DNA of 42,263 bases, from NCBI GenBank assembly GCA_017395065.1, contig JAFPWH010000018.1:1-42263 (forward strand), read 5' to 3'. Position 1 is the stretch's first letter. The number at the start of each line of letters is the position of its first letter. The DNA is from Clostridia bacterium. GTDB taxonomy: Bacteria > Bacillota > Clostridia > Christensenellales > Aristaeellaceae. The notes under the pieces are model-generated. The model saw only the letters and a list, made by a program, of their open reading frames with translations, was not told where the DNA came from and ran no database searches. The position numbers and the translations under genes are program-made. Shown in pieces: positions 8,327 to 16,603 of this stretch.

Positions 8327-8800
8327 ATGAAAAAGACTGTTTGGCTCTCTATTCTGCTGGTAATGACTCTGATCCTTGGTACTGTCGGCGCTGCTTCTGC
8401 GGAACTCATCGCCCCCCGCGGCGAAGGGCAGATCGGCCTTCAGGCCGTTGTACTTTGCGAAAAGCTGACGCTGCGCGAAAAGGCGAGCACTTCCGCCAAG
8501 GCGATTAAGACCATTCCCTACGGCAGCACGATCATCGTGACCGAGCAAACCAACGGATGGGCGCGCTGCGTGCTGGGCGACAGCGAAAACTCTCCCTCCG
8601 GCTGGGTGAACGCGGATTACATCGCAGTCGATCCCTTCTGGTACCGCTCGAGCGACAAAACCACGGTGTACGCCTGGAATTCCACCTCGGCCCCCAAGAT
8701 CGCGCTGCTGGACAAAAACACCACCCTGCCGGTTCTGAAGGTCGAAGGCGACTGGATCATCGTGAGCCTGCGCGGCGCGGTAGGCTGGGTCCGCAGATAA
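8327..8800 (+). CDS. Secreted SH3b-domain protein
   Basis: The 157-residue protein has a clear signal peptide (KKT then WLSILLVMTLILGTVGAASA, cleaved near ASA|E). Next is a bacterial SH3 (SH3b) domain: LTLREKASTSAKAIKTIPYGS, then NGWARCVL and GWVNADYI (about 45-105). A second, weaker SH3-like repeat ends with DWIIVSLRGAVGWVRR. SH3b domains usually bind cell-wall peptides, so an envelope role is likely, but no catalytic domain is present. The start is fixed by AAAGGAG 9 bases before the ATG; earlier in-frame codons lack a site and would precede the signal peptide. It heads a run of three secreted proteins. Confidence 0.82.
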   Translation: MKKTVWLSILLVMTLILGTVGAASAELIAPRGEGQIGLQAVVLCEKLTLREKASTSAKAIKTIPYGSTIIVTEQTNGWARCVLGDSENSPSGWVNADYIAVDPFWYRSSDKTTVYAWNSTSAPKIALLDKNTTLPVLKVEGDWIIVSLRGAVGWVRR

Positions 8801-8845
8801 GCCCCGAACCGAACGAAAAACAAATAAAAACCAAATAAAGAAAAC

Positions 8846-8881
8846 AGCTTGCCGGCAGCCGAGATCCTGCCGGCAAGCTTT
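8846..8881 (+). terminator. Hairpin terminator after the first SH3b gene
   Basis: A 12-bp perfect stem (AGCTTGCCGGCA pairing with TGCCGGCAAGCT) is followed only by TTG, so the T tract is weak. It could alternatively stabilise the transcript 3' end. Confidence 0.65.
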
Positions 8882-9053
8882 GTCATGTGCTTTCGCCGGA
8901 ACCGAAGTTTCGCGGGACTGCGCGCCCATGTTTTTCAATTCGATGTCGGTTATTGCAAATCGTTTAAGCTTTAAACAACAACGCGGATAAGACGGAACAA
9001 ACGGACGGCGCGCCGCCGTCTAAAGGTCAAACGGATTTATGGAGGTCTGATCT

Positions 9054-9965
9054 ATGAAAAAATTCCTTTGCGTATTGCTCTGTCTCAGCCTGCTCATCTG
9101 CGTCGTGCCCGCGTTTGCGACCGGCGTCAGCGCCGTCATGCAGGTATACAACTGCAATTCCTACGTTTCCCTGCGCGTAAACCCCGACACCGCTTCTGCA
9201 AGGCTCGTAAAGGTGCAGCTTGGCGAACTCGTGACCGACTGCGAAAGCGCCTCGAACGGCTTTGTAAAGTGCTCTTTCGACGGCCAGACCGGCTACATCC
9301 TCGCAAAATACTTAAAGACCACTTCCGAGTCTCCCTACGCCAAGGTGCTGCCGAACCAGAAGGTCACGAAGTGCACTTCCTGGGTATCGCTCAGGGCGTA
9401 TCCCGACACTTCCTCTGAGAGGCTTGCGAAGGTGCCGCTGGGCGCGACCGTGAAATCCTGCGTGCTCGAAGGCAGCTTCGTAAAATGCACCTACAACGGA
9501 AAGACCGGCTACATCCTCTCGAAGTACCTGAAGAACGCCTCCGCGGCGGACGATCTTAGCGGCGAAGCGCGCGTGGTCAACTGCTACACCTGGGTATCGC
9601 TGCGCGAAACGCCCGATACGAGCGCAAAGCGCCTCGACAAAGTGCCCCTGGGCGCGTACGTGATCGCCAAGGGCGGCGCCTCGAACGGCTTCGTCAAGGT
9701 GGAATATAAAGGCAAGACCGGCTATATCCTCGGCACTTACCTCAAAAAGACCAACACCGGAAACGTATCGCTGCCCGACCAGCGGGTGGCGGGCTGCGAA
9801 TACTGGGTGTCGCTGAGGCTTTCTCCCTCGACGAGCGCGACAAGGCTCGCCAAGGTGCCGCTTGGCGCGAAGGTCACGAACTGCGTCAAAAACGGTTCCT
9901 TCGTCAAATGCACCTACAACGGCCAGACCGGCTACATCCTCGCAAAATACCTGATCAACGCTTAA
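9054..9965 (+). CDS. Secreted protein with four SH3b repeats
   Basis: A signal peptide (about 1-22, ending VVPAFA) precedes four near-identical repeats of about 65 residues, at roughly 31-83, 100-155, 170-225 and 240-302. Each repeat follows the pattern W/YVSLR.nPdTsa.RLaKVplGa, then FVKC.y.GkTGYIL.kYLk. No enzyme domain is visible, so it is probably a cell-wall binding or adaptor protein. Each repeat ends with the TGYIL motif common in clostridial SH3_3 domains. GGAGG precedes the ATG by 10 bases. It lies about 250 bases after the previous SH3b gene and 73 bases before the transglutaminase-like gene. The repeats are similar enough in DNA for recombination to change copy number. Confidence 0.88.
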   Translation: MKKFLCVLLCLSLLICVVPAFATGVSAVMQVYNCNSYVSLRVNPDTASARLVKVQLGELVTDCESASNGFVKCSFDGQTGYILAKYLKTTSESPYAKVLPNQKVTKCTSWVSLRAYPDTSSERLAKVPLGATVKSCVLEGSFVKCTYNGKTGYILSKYLKNASAADDLSGEARVVNCYTWVSLRETPDTSAKRLDKVPLGAYVIAKGGASNGFVKVEYKGKTGYILGTYLKKTNTGNVSLPDQRVAGCEYWVSLRLSPSTSATRLAKVPLGAKVTNCVKNGSFVKCTYNGQTGYILAKYLINA

Positions 9966-10038
9966 ACGATCCCGTATCCCGTAAAGCCGTGTAAGACCTG
10001 TCCCTGCGCGACCGCCGCAAACCGAAACGGAGGCACCC

Positions 10039-11163
10039 ATGAGAAAACGCCTGACGGGGATTCTCCTTCTGCTTGCGATGCTCGTTTTGCCCGCAAGCGC
10101 CGAAACAGAGCAGCAGCCTTATTCCACGGAACCGATATCCGCGCTCTGGAACACCTATGCGCCGGAACTGCACTATTATTACGCGCAGCTTTCCGAGGCC
10201 GAGAAGAGGCTCTTTTCGGCGCGCTACGACGCCCTTGCGACGGGCGACGGCGCACTGTGGAATTATCAGATCGGCGAATACGGAACGCTGGAGCGGGCGC
10301 GGGTGAACATGGTTTTGTGCAACGATTGCCCGGAGCTCATGTTCTACGGCACGGAGCTGGGCGGCTCCTACAGCCTCGTGCAAAAGCCGGGCGACGCGTA
10401 CCTCGCGGCAAATCCCGAAAAGATCGCAATGTATAACGAGGCGTGTGCTTCCGCCGCCGGGCAGCTTGACGGCGAAGCGGCTTCGGGCTATGAAACGCAG
10501 CTCGCCATAGACGAATACATAAAACGCAGCTGCACTTACGACAACAAGTCAAGCTGGTACGGCTCGGAGGAAGGGCACACGGCTTATTCGTCTTTGGTCA
10601 AGGGCGGCGCGAACTGCGTGGGTTACACGATGGGCGCGATGTACCTGCTGCGCATGTCGGGCATTCCGTGCCTTGCGGTCTACGGGTACGTTGGCGCTGC
10701 CCCGACCGGAAGCAACGGCCACATGTGGCTCATGGTCGAGATCAACGGCCGCTGGTATCATTACGACCCGACCTGGGACGACTGGGACAGCGCGGAAATG
10801 AAGGAGGACTTTTATCCGTATCTGAATCTGTCGACGGAGGAAATCAAAAAGGCGCGTTCCTGGGATGAGGCCGAGACGCATTACCGCTTCGTTTTCCCCG
10901 AGGCACTGTCCATGGAGGACAACTATTACGTGCTCAACGGCCGTACGCTGGGCAAAGCGTGGAAAACGAGCATGTATACTTTGGTGAATGGCGCCCGCGC
11001 CTCGGGAAAAAGCGCCGTCGGACTGCGCTTTGCCGACTGGGAGGACTACAGGGAATTCCTGAAAAACGTCAGCGACGGCAGCTGCTACCCGCTGAACCTG
11101 CTTTCGTTCAACGTACATTTCGTGACGGAAGACGGCTCGAAATTCGTGTATCTGTGGTGGTAA
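10039..11163 (+). CDS. Secreted transglutaminase-like cysteine protein
   Basis: The 374-residue protein has a signal peptide (RKRLTGILLLLAMLVLPASA) and a transglutaminase-like fold with the full triad: C193 in GGANCVGYTMG, H228 in SNGHMWLMVEI and D243 in WYHYDPTWDDW. Bacterial members are usually proteases or amide-bond enzymes acting on extracellular or wall proteins rather than true cross-linkers. The region before the core (about 30-150) is helical with no recognised domain. The C-terminal 90 residues (LNGRTLGKAW.., then ADWEDYREFLKN) have no recognised homology. GGAGG lies just before the ATG. Substrate unknown; its neighbours are SH3b wall-type proteins. Confidence 0.85.
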   Translation: MRKRLTGILLLLAMLVLPASAETEQQPYSTEPISALWNTYAPELHYYYAQLSEAEKRLFSARYDALATGDGALWNYQIGEYGTLERARVNMVLCNDCPELMFYGTELGGSYSLVQKPGDAYLAANPEKIAMYNEACASAAGQLDGEAASGYETQLAIDEYIKRSCTYDNKSSWYGSEEGHTAYSSLVKGGANCVGYTMGAMYLLRMSGIPCLAVYGYVGAAPTGSNGHMWLMVEINGRWYHYDPTWDDWDSAEMKEDFYPYLNLSTEEIKKARSWDEAETHYRFVFPEALSMEDNYYVLNGRTLGKAWKTSMYTLVNGARASGKSAVGLRFADWEDYREFLKNVSDGSCYPLNLLSFNVHFVTEDGSKFVYLWW

Positions 11164-11181
11164 AGCCGCTCTTATGCCCCA

Positions 11182-11224
11182 TAAAAAGCCAATCGCGATC
11201 CAAACGGACCGCGATTGGTTTTTT
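11182..11224. terminator. Bidirectional terminator between the transglutaminase-like gene and paaK
   Basis: A 9-bp stem (CCAATCGCG pairing with CGCGATTGG) has T6 on the right and A5 on the left, so it can stop both converging transcripts. Confidence 0.88.
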
Positions 11225-11250
11225 GATCGGATAAGCGCGCCGGCTTATCT

Positions 11251-12492
11251 TCAGTCTCCCCTGTGATCGAAGACGCGCTGGGTCTTCTTTTCGCTACGGG
11301 GCAGGGTGTTGAGGGAAACGATGGCCACGTTGGGCGTGACGCTTAAGCGGGACTTGCACAGGGCCTTGAGTGCTTCGGCGGTCTTTTGGAAGTCCACGCG
11401 GCCGTCCGCCTCGGCGGTGATCATCATGATGTCGCGGTTCTTGAGATCGTCATGGGCGATGTCGATCTTGTATTCGCTGGACACGCCGTCCACCTCGCCC
11501 AAAATCTCCTCGATCTGGCTGGGGAACATGTTGACGCCGTGCACCTTGAACATGTCGTCGCTGCGGCCCTTTATGGTGGTGAGGCGCGGGTAGCTCAGAC
11601 CGCAATGGCACTGACCGGGCATGATGCTGCTCAGATCGTGCGTGCGGAAGCGGATGAGCGGCGCGCCTTCCTTGACCAGGGTTGTTATGACGATCTCGCC
11701 TTCCTCGCCGTCCGGCAGCACCTCGCCGGTCGCCGGGTCGATGATCTCGGTGTAGAGATAGTCGTCAAAGACGTGCATGCCGGTCTCGCCCGTGCAGTTG
11801 ATGCCGATGCCGGGGCCGTAGATCTCGGTAAGGCCGTAGATGTCGTACAGCTCTATGCCCAGTTCTCTTGCGATGAAGGCGCGCTTTGCGTCGCTCCAGC
11901 GTTCGGAGCCGATGACGCCCTTCTTGAGCTTGATCCTGTCTCTCAGGCCGCGCCGGTTGATCTCCTCGGCAAGCAGCAGCGCGTAGGAGGAGGTGGCGCA
12001 GATGACGGTGGACTGAAGGTCGATCATCATCTGCAGCTGCTTTTCGGTGTTGCCGGGGCCCATGGGGATTGCCATCGCGCCCAGCTTCTCGCAGCCCGCC
12101 TGAAAGCCGATACCCGCCGTCCACAGGCCGTAACCGGGGGTGATCTGTATGCGGTCCTTGTTGGTGATGCCCGCGATCTCGTAGCAGCGGGCAAACATCG
12201 TCGCCCAGTCGTCCACGTCCTTTGCGGTGTAGGGGATGATGACGGGCTTCCCCGTCGTTCCGCTGGAGGAATGGATGCGCACGATCTTTTCGTCCGGCAC
12301 CGCCTGTATGCCCAGGGGGTAGGCGTTTCTCAGGTCCGCTTTGTCGGTAAAGGGGATCTTTAAAAAGTCTTCGTAGGAATTTACGCCGGTGATGCCCGCG
12401 CGCTTATAGACCTCGCTGTAATAATTTCCGCTTGCGAGGATGCGCTTGATTTGTTTGTCCACGAGTTCAAGCTGGGTTTGATTGATCTTCAT
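11251..12492 (-). CDS. paaK: Phenylacetate-CoA ligase (aryl acid-CoA ligase)
   Basis: This AMP-forming ligase activates phenylacetate or related aryl acids (indoleacetate, hydroxyphenylacetate) with ATP and CoA. The P-loop is SSSGTTGKP (75-83). Other family blocks are GYGLWTAGIGFQ, the YDIYGLTEIYGPGIGINC motif (A5), RFRTHDLSSI and the C-terminal hinge GRSDDMFKVHGVNMFPSQIE. The protein ends with the catalytic-lysine region LPRSEKKTQRVFDHR. The 413-residue length is slightly short of the usual 430. It is the last gene of iorA-iorB-paaK; GGAG lies 8 bases before the ATG. In this setting it probably either conserves aryl-CoA energy as ATP (reverse direction) or activates the acid. Confidence 0.93.
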   Translation of the reverse strand: MKINQTQLELVDKQIKRILASGNYYSEVYKRAGITGVNSYEDFLKIPFTDKADLRNAYPLGIQAVPDEKIVRIHSSSGTTGKPVIIPYTAKDVDDWATMFARCYEIAGITNKDRIQITPGYGLWTAGIGFQAGCEKLGAMAIPMGPGNTEKQLQMMIDLQSTVICATSSYALLLAEEINRRGLRDRIKLKKGVIGSERWSDAKRAFIARELGIELYDIYGLTEIYGPGIGINCTGETGMHVFDDYLYTEIIDPATGEVLPDGEEGEIVITTLVKEGAPLIRFRTHDLSSIMPGQCHCGLSYPRLTTIKGRSDDMFKVHGVNMFPSQIEEILGEVDGVSSEYKIDIAHDDLKNRDIMMITAEADGRVDFQKTAEALKALCKSRLSVTPNVAIVSLNTLPRSEKKTQRVFDHRGD

Positions 12493-12548
12493 GCGTACGC
12501 TCCTTTTATGAATAGTGGTAAAACCCGGGTCTTCCCAACGGGAATGAT

Positions 12549-13133
12549 CTATCCTTTTCCTATCTTCAGCCCTGCCTCGAACGCCTGCCGGTTCACCTCG
12601 ACGAACCTGGGCGGCACGCGCTGCGCGATCTGCTTAAGCATCGTTTCTTCGCTTATGCCCAGCTTCCCCGAGCCCACGGCGATGCCGAGCAGTATGATGT
12701 TGAAAAACTTGTTGGAGCCGAAGGGCGCGCAGACCTCGTCAGAGTTTACGAAGATGCAGGCGCACTTGGTCTTCAGGTATTCCGCCATATTCTTGCCGTC
12801 GTAGCCGCTTGCGCGCAGGCTCTCGGTCACCGGCATGGTCGCGGACGTGTTCACGACGGCCGTGCCCTCGGGCTTTAAGTACTTAAGACTCCTCACCGCC
12901 TCGGCGGGCTCGAAGGCCAAAAGGAGATCCGCGCTGCCGAAGGGGATGAGGGGCGAAAACACGTTTTCCCCGATGCGCACGTGGCTGGTCACGGAGCCGC
13001 CGCGCTGGGCCATGCTGATGGTCTCGGCGGAATGGACGCTGTTTCCCTCGTCCATGGCGGCCGCGGCGATGATCTTGCTGGCCAGCACCGTGCCCTGACC
13101 GCCCACGCCGCAGATGAGTATGTCTTTATTCAT
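12549..13133 (-). CDS. iorB: Indolepyruvate ferredoxin oxidoreductase, beta subunit
   Basis: IorB is the gamma-domain partner of IorA. Together they oxidatively decarboxylate aryl pyruvates (from Trp, Phe, Tyr) to aryl-acetyl-CoA, passing electrons to ferredoxin. It shows GVGGQGTVLASKII near the N-terminus, MAQRGGSVTSHVRIG and the C-terminal helix EVNRQAFEAGLKIGKG. It is about 194 residues, normal for the family. The ATG at 13133 is chosen because GGAGGTGA lies 5 bases upstream; the in-frame GTG at 13142 overlaps that site. Its start overlaps the iorA stop by 8 bases, so translation is coupled. Confidence 0.94.
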   Translation of the reverse strand: MNKDILICGVGGQGTVLASKIIAAAAMDEGNSVHSAETISMAQRGGSVTSHVRIGENVFSPLIPFGSADLLLAFEPAEAVRSLKYLKPEGTAVVNTSATMPVTESLRASGYDGKNMAEYLKTKCACIFVNSDEVCAPFGSNKFFNIILLGIAVGSGKLGISEETMLKQIAQRVPPRFVEVNRQAFEAGLKIGKG

Positions 13134-14925
13134 GCGCTTCACCTCCGATGGCGTTTGCGGGGCAGACTTTGGCGCACAACGCGCAGCCCGTGCAGAGATT
13201 TCTGTCGATAAAGACCTTGCCGTCCTTAACGGTCAGCGCGGGGCAGCCGAGCTCGCGCACGCACTTTTTGCAGCCGATGCATTTGTCTGCGTCGACAAGG
13301 CATTTTCCCTTGGGCTTGCTCAGGGCGATGCAGGGGGATCTGAAAACAATCGCCTTTACGCCCTTTTGCGCGGCGCAGGTCTTTACGGCCTCGACAGCCG
13401 CCTCGTGCTCAAGAGGATCCACGGTCAGCACGGTCTTTACGCCCATGCCCTTCAATACGCTTTCGATGCTGATTACATCCACGACGTTGCCCATCATATT
13501 GCGCCCCGTGCCGGGGTGCGGCTGATGGCCAGTCATGGCTGTGGTCGAATTGTCCAGCACGATCAAAACGATGTCGGCCTCGTTGTACAGCGCGTTTGCG
13601 ACGCCGGTCATGCCGCTTGCAAAGAAGGTGGAGTCGCCCACGAAGGCGAAGCACACGCTGTCCTTATCCGTGTGATAAAAGCCCTGCGCCATCGTGATGC
13701 CCGCGCCCATGCACAGGCAGGTGTCCACCATGTCCAGCGGCATCGCATTGCCCAGCGTGTAGCAGCCGATGTCGCCGCAGAAGACGGCCTTTTTGCCCTG
13801 CATCGCGCGCTTGACCGCGTAGAACGACGCCCTGTGCGGGCAGCCCGCGCACAGTACCGGCGGGCGAACGGGCAGCGCCGGCGCGTCGGATATGTCGATC
13901 TGCTCAAGACCCAGCTCGATCCCGAGAAAGCGGCTGAGCGCCGAAGCGCAGAGCTCCACGGAGTATTCGCCGTTGTGCGGAAGGCTATTGTCCAGCTTGC
14001 CGCGCACGCGGACGTTCAGGCCGTATTTGCCTGCAAGCTTCAAAAGCTGCTCCTCGATGTAGGGGCTGAGCTCCTCGAAGCACAGCGCTTCCTTTACGCC
14101 CGAAAGGGCCTTCAACATGAATTCCTCCGGGAAGGGGAAAGCGGTCGCCACGCGGACAAGCCTGACTTCGGGATGCCCCTTCAGGCACTCCTTCACATAG
14201 GCGTAGCTCACGCCGGAGGCGATCACGGCCTTTTCGCCCGCGCTGCCCTCGATGCTGTTATAGCCGTATCCGGAGACCAAAGAGGCGATCTCCGTGTTTC
14301 GCGCTTCGATTTTTCCGTGATTCAGGTAGGACAGGCGCGGGAAAATGACCCACTTTTTGGAGTCCTTCACGAAGCCCTCCGCTTCCTTCGGCGCGTACGT
14401 TTCGGGCACTTCGATGCTGGCGTAGGCGTGGCAGACGCGGGTGGTCGGGCGCAGAATGACGGGCGTCGAATACTTTTCGCTCAGTTCAAATGCGTCCTGC
14501 ACCATCTGGAAAGCCTCCTCGGGAGAAGCGGGATCGAACACCGGTATGCGGCAATAGTCCGCAAAGCGGCGGCTGTCCTGCTCGGTCTGGGAGGAGATAG
14601 GGCCGGGATCGTCTGCACTCACGACGACCAGCCCGCCCTTTACGCCCACGTAGGACACGCACATCAGCGGGTCGCTGGCCACGTTCAGGCCCATCTGCTT
14701 CATGGTCACAAGGGCTCTTACGCCGCTGTAGGCGGCAGCTGCGGCGACCTCCAGGGCGGCCTTTTCGTTGACGGACCACTCCACGTGAACGCCCGCGTGG
14801 GGGTATTTGGAAACGGTTTCGATGATCTCGCTCGAGGGCGTGCCGGGATAGCCGGCCACCAGTCCCACGCCCGCGCTCAGCGCGCCCAGCGCCAGCGCGG
14901 CGTTGCCCATGACATATTCTTTCAA
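13126..14925 (-). CDS. iorA: Indolepyruvate ferredoxin oxidoreductase, alpha subunit
   Basis: This is the thiamine-diphosphate subunit. Visible are the pyrimidine-binding domain (GYPGTPSSEI near residue 30), the TPP-Mg site in the second half (CGDIGCYTLG..., GDSTFFASGMTGVANALYN, LDNSTTAMTGHQPHPGTG) and a C-terminal pair of 4Fe-4S motifs (CIGCKKCVRELGCP and CTGCALCAKVCP). The PVLCAGCPHR motif is present. The TTG start at 14925 is preferred because AGAGGTGA lies 5 bases before it. The ATG at 14961 overlaps a TATAAT promoter box (14962-14967, leftward) and is therefore not translated. First gene of the iorA-iorB-paaK operon for aromatic amino acid fermentation. About 600 residues, typical. Confidence 0.95.
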   Translation of the reverse strand: MKEYVMGNAALALGALSAGVGLVAGYPGTPSSEIIETVSKYPHAGVHVEWSVNEKAALEVAAAAAYSGVRALVTMKQMGLNVASDPLMCVSYVGVKGGLVVVSADDPGPISSQTEQDSRRFADYCRIPVFDPASPEEAFQMVQDAFELSEKYSTPVILRPTTRVCHAYASIEVPETYAPKEAEGFVKDSKKWVIFPRLSYLNHGKIEARNTEIASLVSGYGYNSIEGSAGEKAVIASGVSYAYVKECLKGHPEVRLVRVATAFPFPEEFMLKALSGVKEALCFEELSPYIEEQLLKLAGKYGLNVRVRGKLDNSLPHNGEYSVELCASALSRFLGIELGLEQIDISDAPALPVRPPVLCAGCPHRASFYAVKRAMQGKKAVFCGDIGCYTLGNAMPLDMVDTCLCMGAGITMAQGFYHTDKDSVCFAFVGDSTFFASGMTGVANALYNEADIVLIVLDNSTTAMTGHQPHPGTGRNMMGNVVDVISIESVLKGMGVKTVLTVDPLEHEAAVEAVKTCAAQKGVKAIVFRSPCIALSKPKGKCLVDADKCIGCKKCVRELGCPALTVKDGKVFIDRNLCTGCALCAKVCPANAIGGEAHE

Positions 14926-15077
14926 AGCATTCACCTCTGCTGCGGGAAAAAGATAGTGCATATTATACGCTGCCTTCCGGAAAAAAGAAAGCGTTTCCCG
15001 ACAAAAAATACCGAAAATACCGAAATATTACATTAAGGGAAGGCAAAATACGGCGGAACGTTTTTTGCTTCCGCGTG

Positions 15078-15106
15078 TTGCGGAAAACGCATAAATATGC
15101 TATAAT
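15078..15106 (+). promoter_or_regulatory. Sigma-A type promoter for the ParB-like/HAD operon
   Basis: TTGCGG, 17-bp spacer, TATAAT, about 57 bases before the ATG at 15164. Confidence 0.75.
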
Positions 15107-15163
15107 TTATTCGGATACGATCAAACCCGGGCGAAAGAGAAAGGGAAGGGGCGCCTTGGTCTT

Positions 15164-16045
15164 ATGGCGGATACGCATCTTGAAAGCTTTATCGAAAAAG
15201 AGCTCAGCAAAGTAAGGGGCGTCTATTATCCCGTAAAGGCCGGCTTCCTTCGCAGGCTGCTTACGACGAAGGCCCCTTTGTCAAAACTGCACCCGAACCC
15301 GAACGACGAGTTTTGCTCCCCGAAGGTCGGGCCGAACAATGCTGTCTTTTCCGAGTATGTCAGCGCTTACGGTAATTACGGCGGCGGCGCTTCTGTCTCC
15401 TCCCTTCCGGGCAGCCTCGGCAGTCCGATCCTGGTGGAAAAGACCAACCCGGACGGCTACATGATCCTGAACGGCCACCACCGCTGGGCGGCGGCGTCTG
15501 CGGTCGGCCTCAAAAAGCTGCCGATACAGATCGTGAATCTTACGCAGAAAAAAGACGTTCAGAGGATGCTTGAACGGACAAACTCCGACAGGCGTGTGAC
15601 GCTGGATCTCGACGAGACGGTGTTCCGCACGGGCGCGGATCCATGTATCGAAAAACCACTGCCTTTTCCGTTTGGCAAAATCTACAAAGAGCGGCTCAGG
15701 CGCGGCATCCCGGCCTTGTTCCACTTCCTGAAGGAACAGGGGTACGACATCTGGGTCTACACGGCGAAGTACTATTCGCTGGAGTACGTCCGCGCTTATT
15801 TCAGGTACTACCGCATACCGGTCACGGGCATCGTGACGGGCGCGGCGCGAAAGGCTTCCCACGGCGACGCAAAGGCGCAGTTCGAGACCATGCTCGCGCC
15901 GAAATACGCCTGCACGCTTCACATAGACAACGATTCCGTTCTCAAAACGCGCAAGGGCTCAAAGGAATACGAGGTCTGTACGATCCGCGATCCCGGGGCC
16001 GGCTGGACGGCCGGGATCATGGATATCGTCGGGGGCGGCCGATGA
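15164..16045 (+). CDS. ParB/sulfiredoxin-like domain fused to a HAD-like hydrolase domain
   Basis: Residues about 35-130 look like a ParB N-terminal/sulfiredoxin-type nucleotide-binding domain: a spaced SSLPGSLGSPILVEK strand, then the hallmark NGHHRWAAASAVG (103-115) and KKLPIQIV. Residues 144-285 form a compact HAD-like domain: motif I DLDET (D148, D150), T200 in WVYTAKYYS (motif II), K236 or nearby (motif III) and HIDNDS (D255, D257, motif IV). I know of no standard name for this fusion. It suggests a phosphatase or nucleotidyl enzyme controlled by, or sharing substrate with, a CTP/ATP-binding domain. Its stop overlaps the start of a paralogous HAD gene (ATGA), so the two are translationally coupled. 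The start has GGAAGGGG upstream. Confidence 0.65.
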   Translation: MADTHLESFIEKELSKVRGVYYPVKAGFLRRLLTTKAPLSKLHPNPNDEFCSPKVGPNNAVFSEYVSAYGNYGGGASVSSLPGSLGSPILVEKTNPDGYMILNGHHRWAAASAVGLKKLPIQIVNLTQKKDVQRMLERTNSDRRVTLDLDETVFRTGADPCIEKPLPFPFGKIYKERLRRGIPALFHFLKEQGYDIWVYTAKYYSLEYVRAYFRYYRIPVTGIVTGAARKASHGDAKAQFETMLAPKYACTLHIDNDSVLKTRKGSKEYEVCTIRDPGAGWTAGIMDIVGGGR

Positions 16046-16578
16046 GAAAGCGTCAAAAGAAGGACGGCATGCGGGCCTCCTTCGACCTGGACGAGGTGCT
16101 GTTCGTTTCGCCGGGGACCCACAAGACGGAGCCGCCGCTGCGGTTTCCCTTCAAGTATTTTTACAGGGAACGGCTGCGCCTGGGAACGCCCGACCTGATC
16201 CGCACGCTGCGAAAGCTGGGGTACGAGGTGTGGATCTACACGTCCTCCTTCCGCTCGGACGGCTATATCCGCCGCCTGTTCCGCCATTACGGCGTGCGCC
16301 TCGACGGGATCGTGAACGGCGACAGGCACAAGCGGGAGGTGCAGTCCAAAAGTCTTACGCCCTTGCCTCAGAAAATGCCCGCCAGATACCATATCTCGCT
16401 GCACGTCGACGACGAGGACGTCATCTGTTCGGGCGCGCTTTTGCACGGCTTCGAGGCCTACAAGCTCGACGCGCAGGACGACGAATGGAAGGAAAAGATC
16501 ATCGCCTGTGCGGACAGGATACGCCGGCAGTCGGCAAACGGCCGCGGAAACGAAGAGACCGTCACTTTGAAGAAGTGA
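16042..16578 (+). CDS. Second HAD-like hydrolase, paralogue of the preceding HAD domain
   Basis: The 178-residue protein aligns throughout with the HAD half of the gene before it: PPLRFPFKYFYRERLRLGTPDLI versus PLPFPFGKIYKERLRRGIPALF, and GYEVWIYTSSF versus GYDIWVYTAKYYS. The catalytic Asp pair is present in FDLDEVLF (D15, D17), with Val at the fourth motif-I position. T67 gives motif II and HVDDED motif IV, so catalysis is possible. It lacks the ParB-like domain. The start ATG shares three bases with the previous stop (ATGA). Tandem duplication followed by domain gain or loss is the simplest history. Substrate unknown; phosphosugars, nucleotides or protein phosphates are all possible. Confidence 0.7.
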   Translation: MRKRQKKDGMRASFDLDEVLFVSPGTHKTEPPLRFPFKYFYRERLRLGTPDLIRTLRKLGYEVWIYTSSFRSDGYIRRLFRHYGVRLDGIVNGDRHKREVQSKSLTPLPQKMPARYHISLHVDDEDVICSGALLHGFEAYKLDAQDDEWKEKIIACADRIRRQSANGRGNEETVTLKK

Positions 16579-16603
16579 TAAAACAGACAGAGGAGTTGTT
16601 TCG

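Noticed and set aside
13114-15036. 640-codon open frame on the plus strand
   Set aside because: It is antisense to iorA, whose domains and cofactor motifs are unmistakable. The frame is open because of high-GC codon bias and its protein is Ala/His/Arg-rich without motifs.
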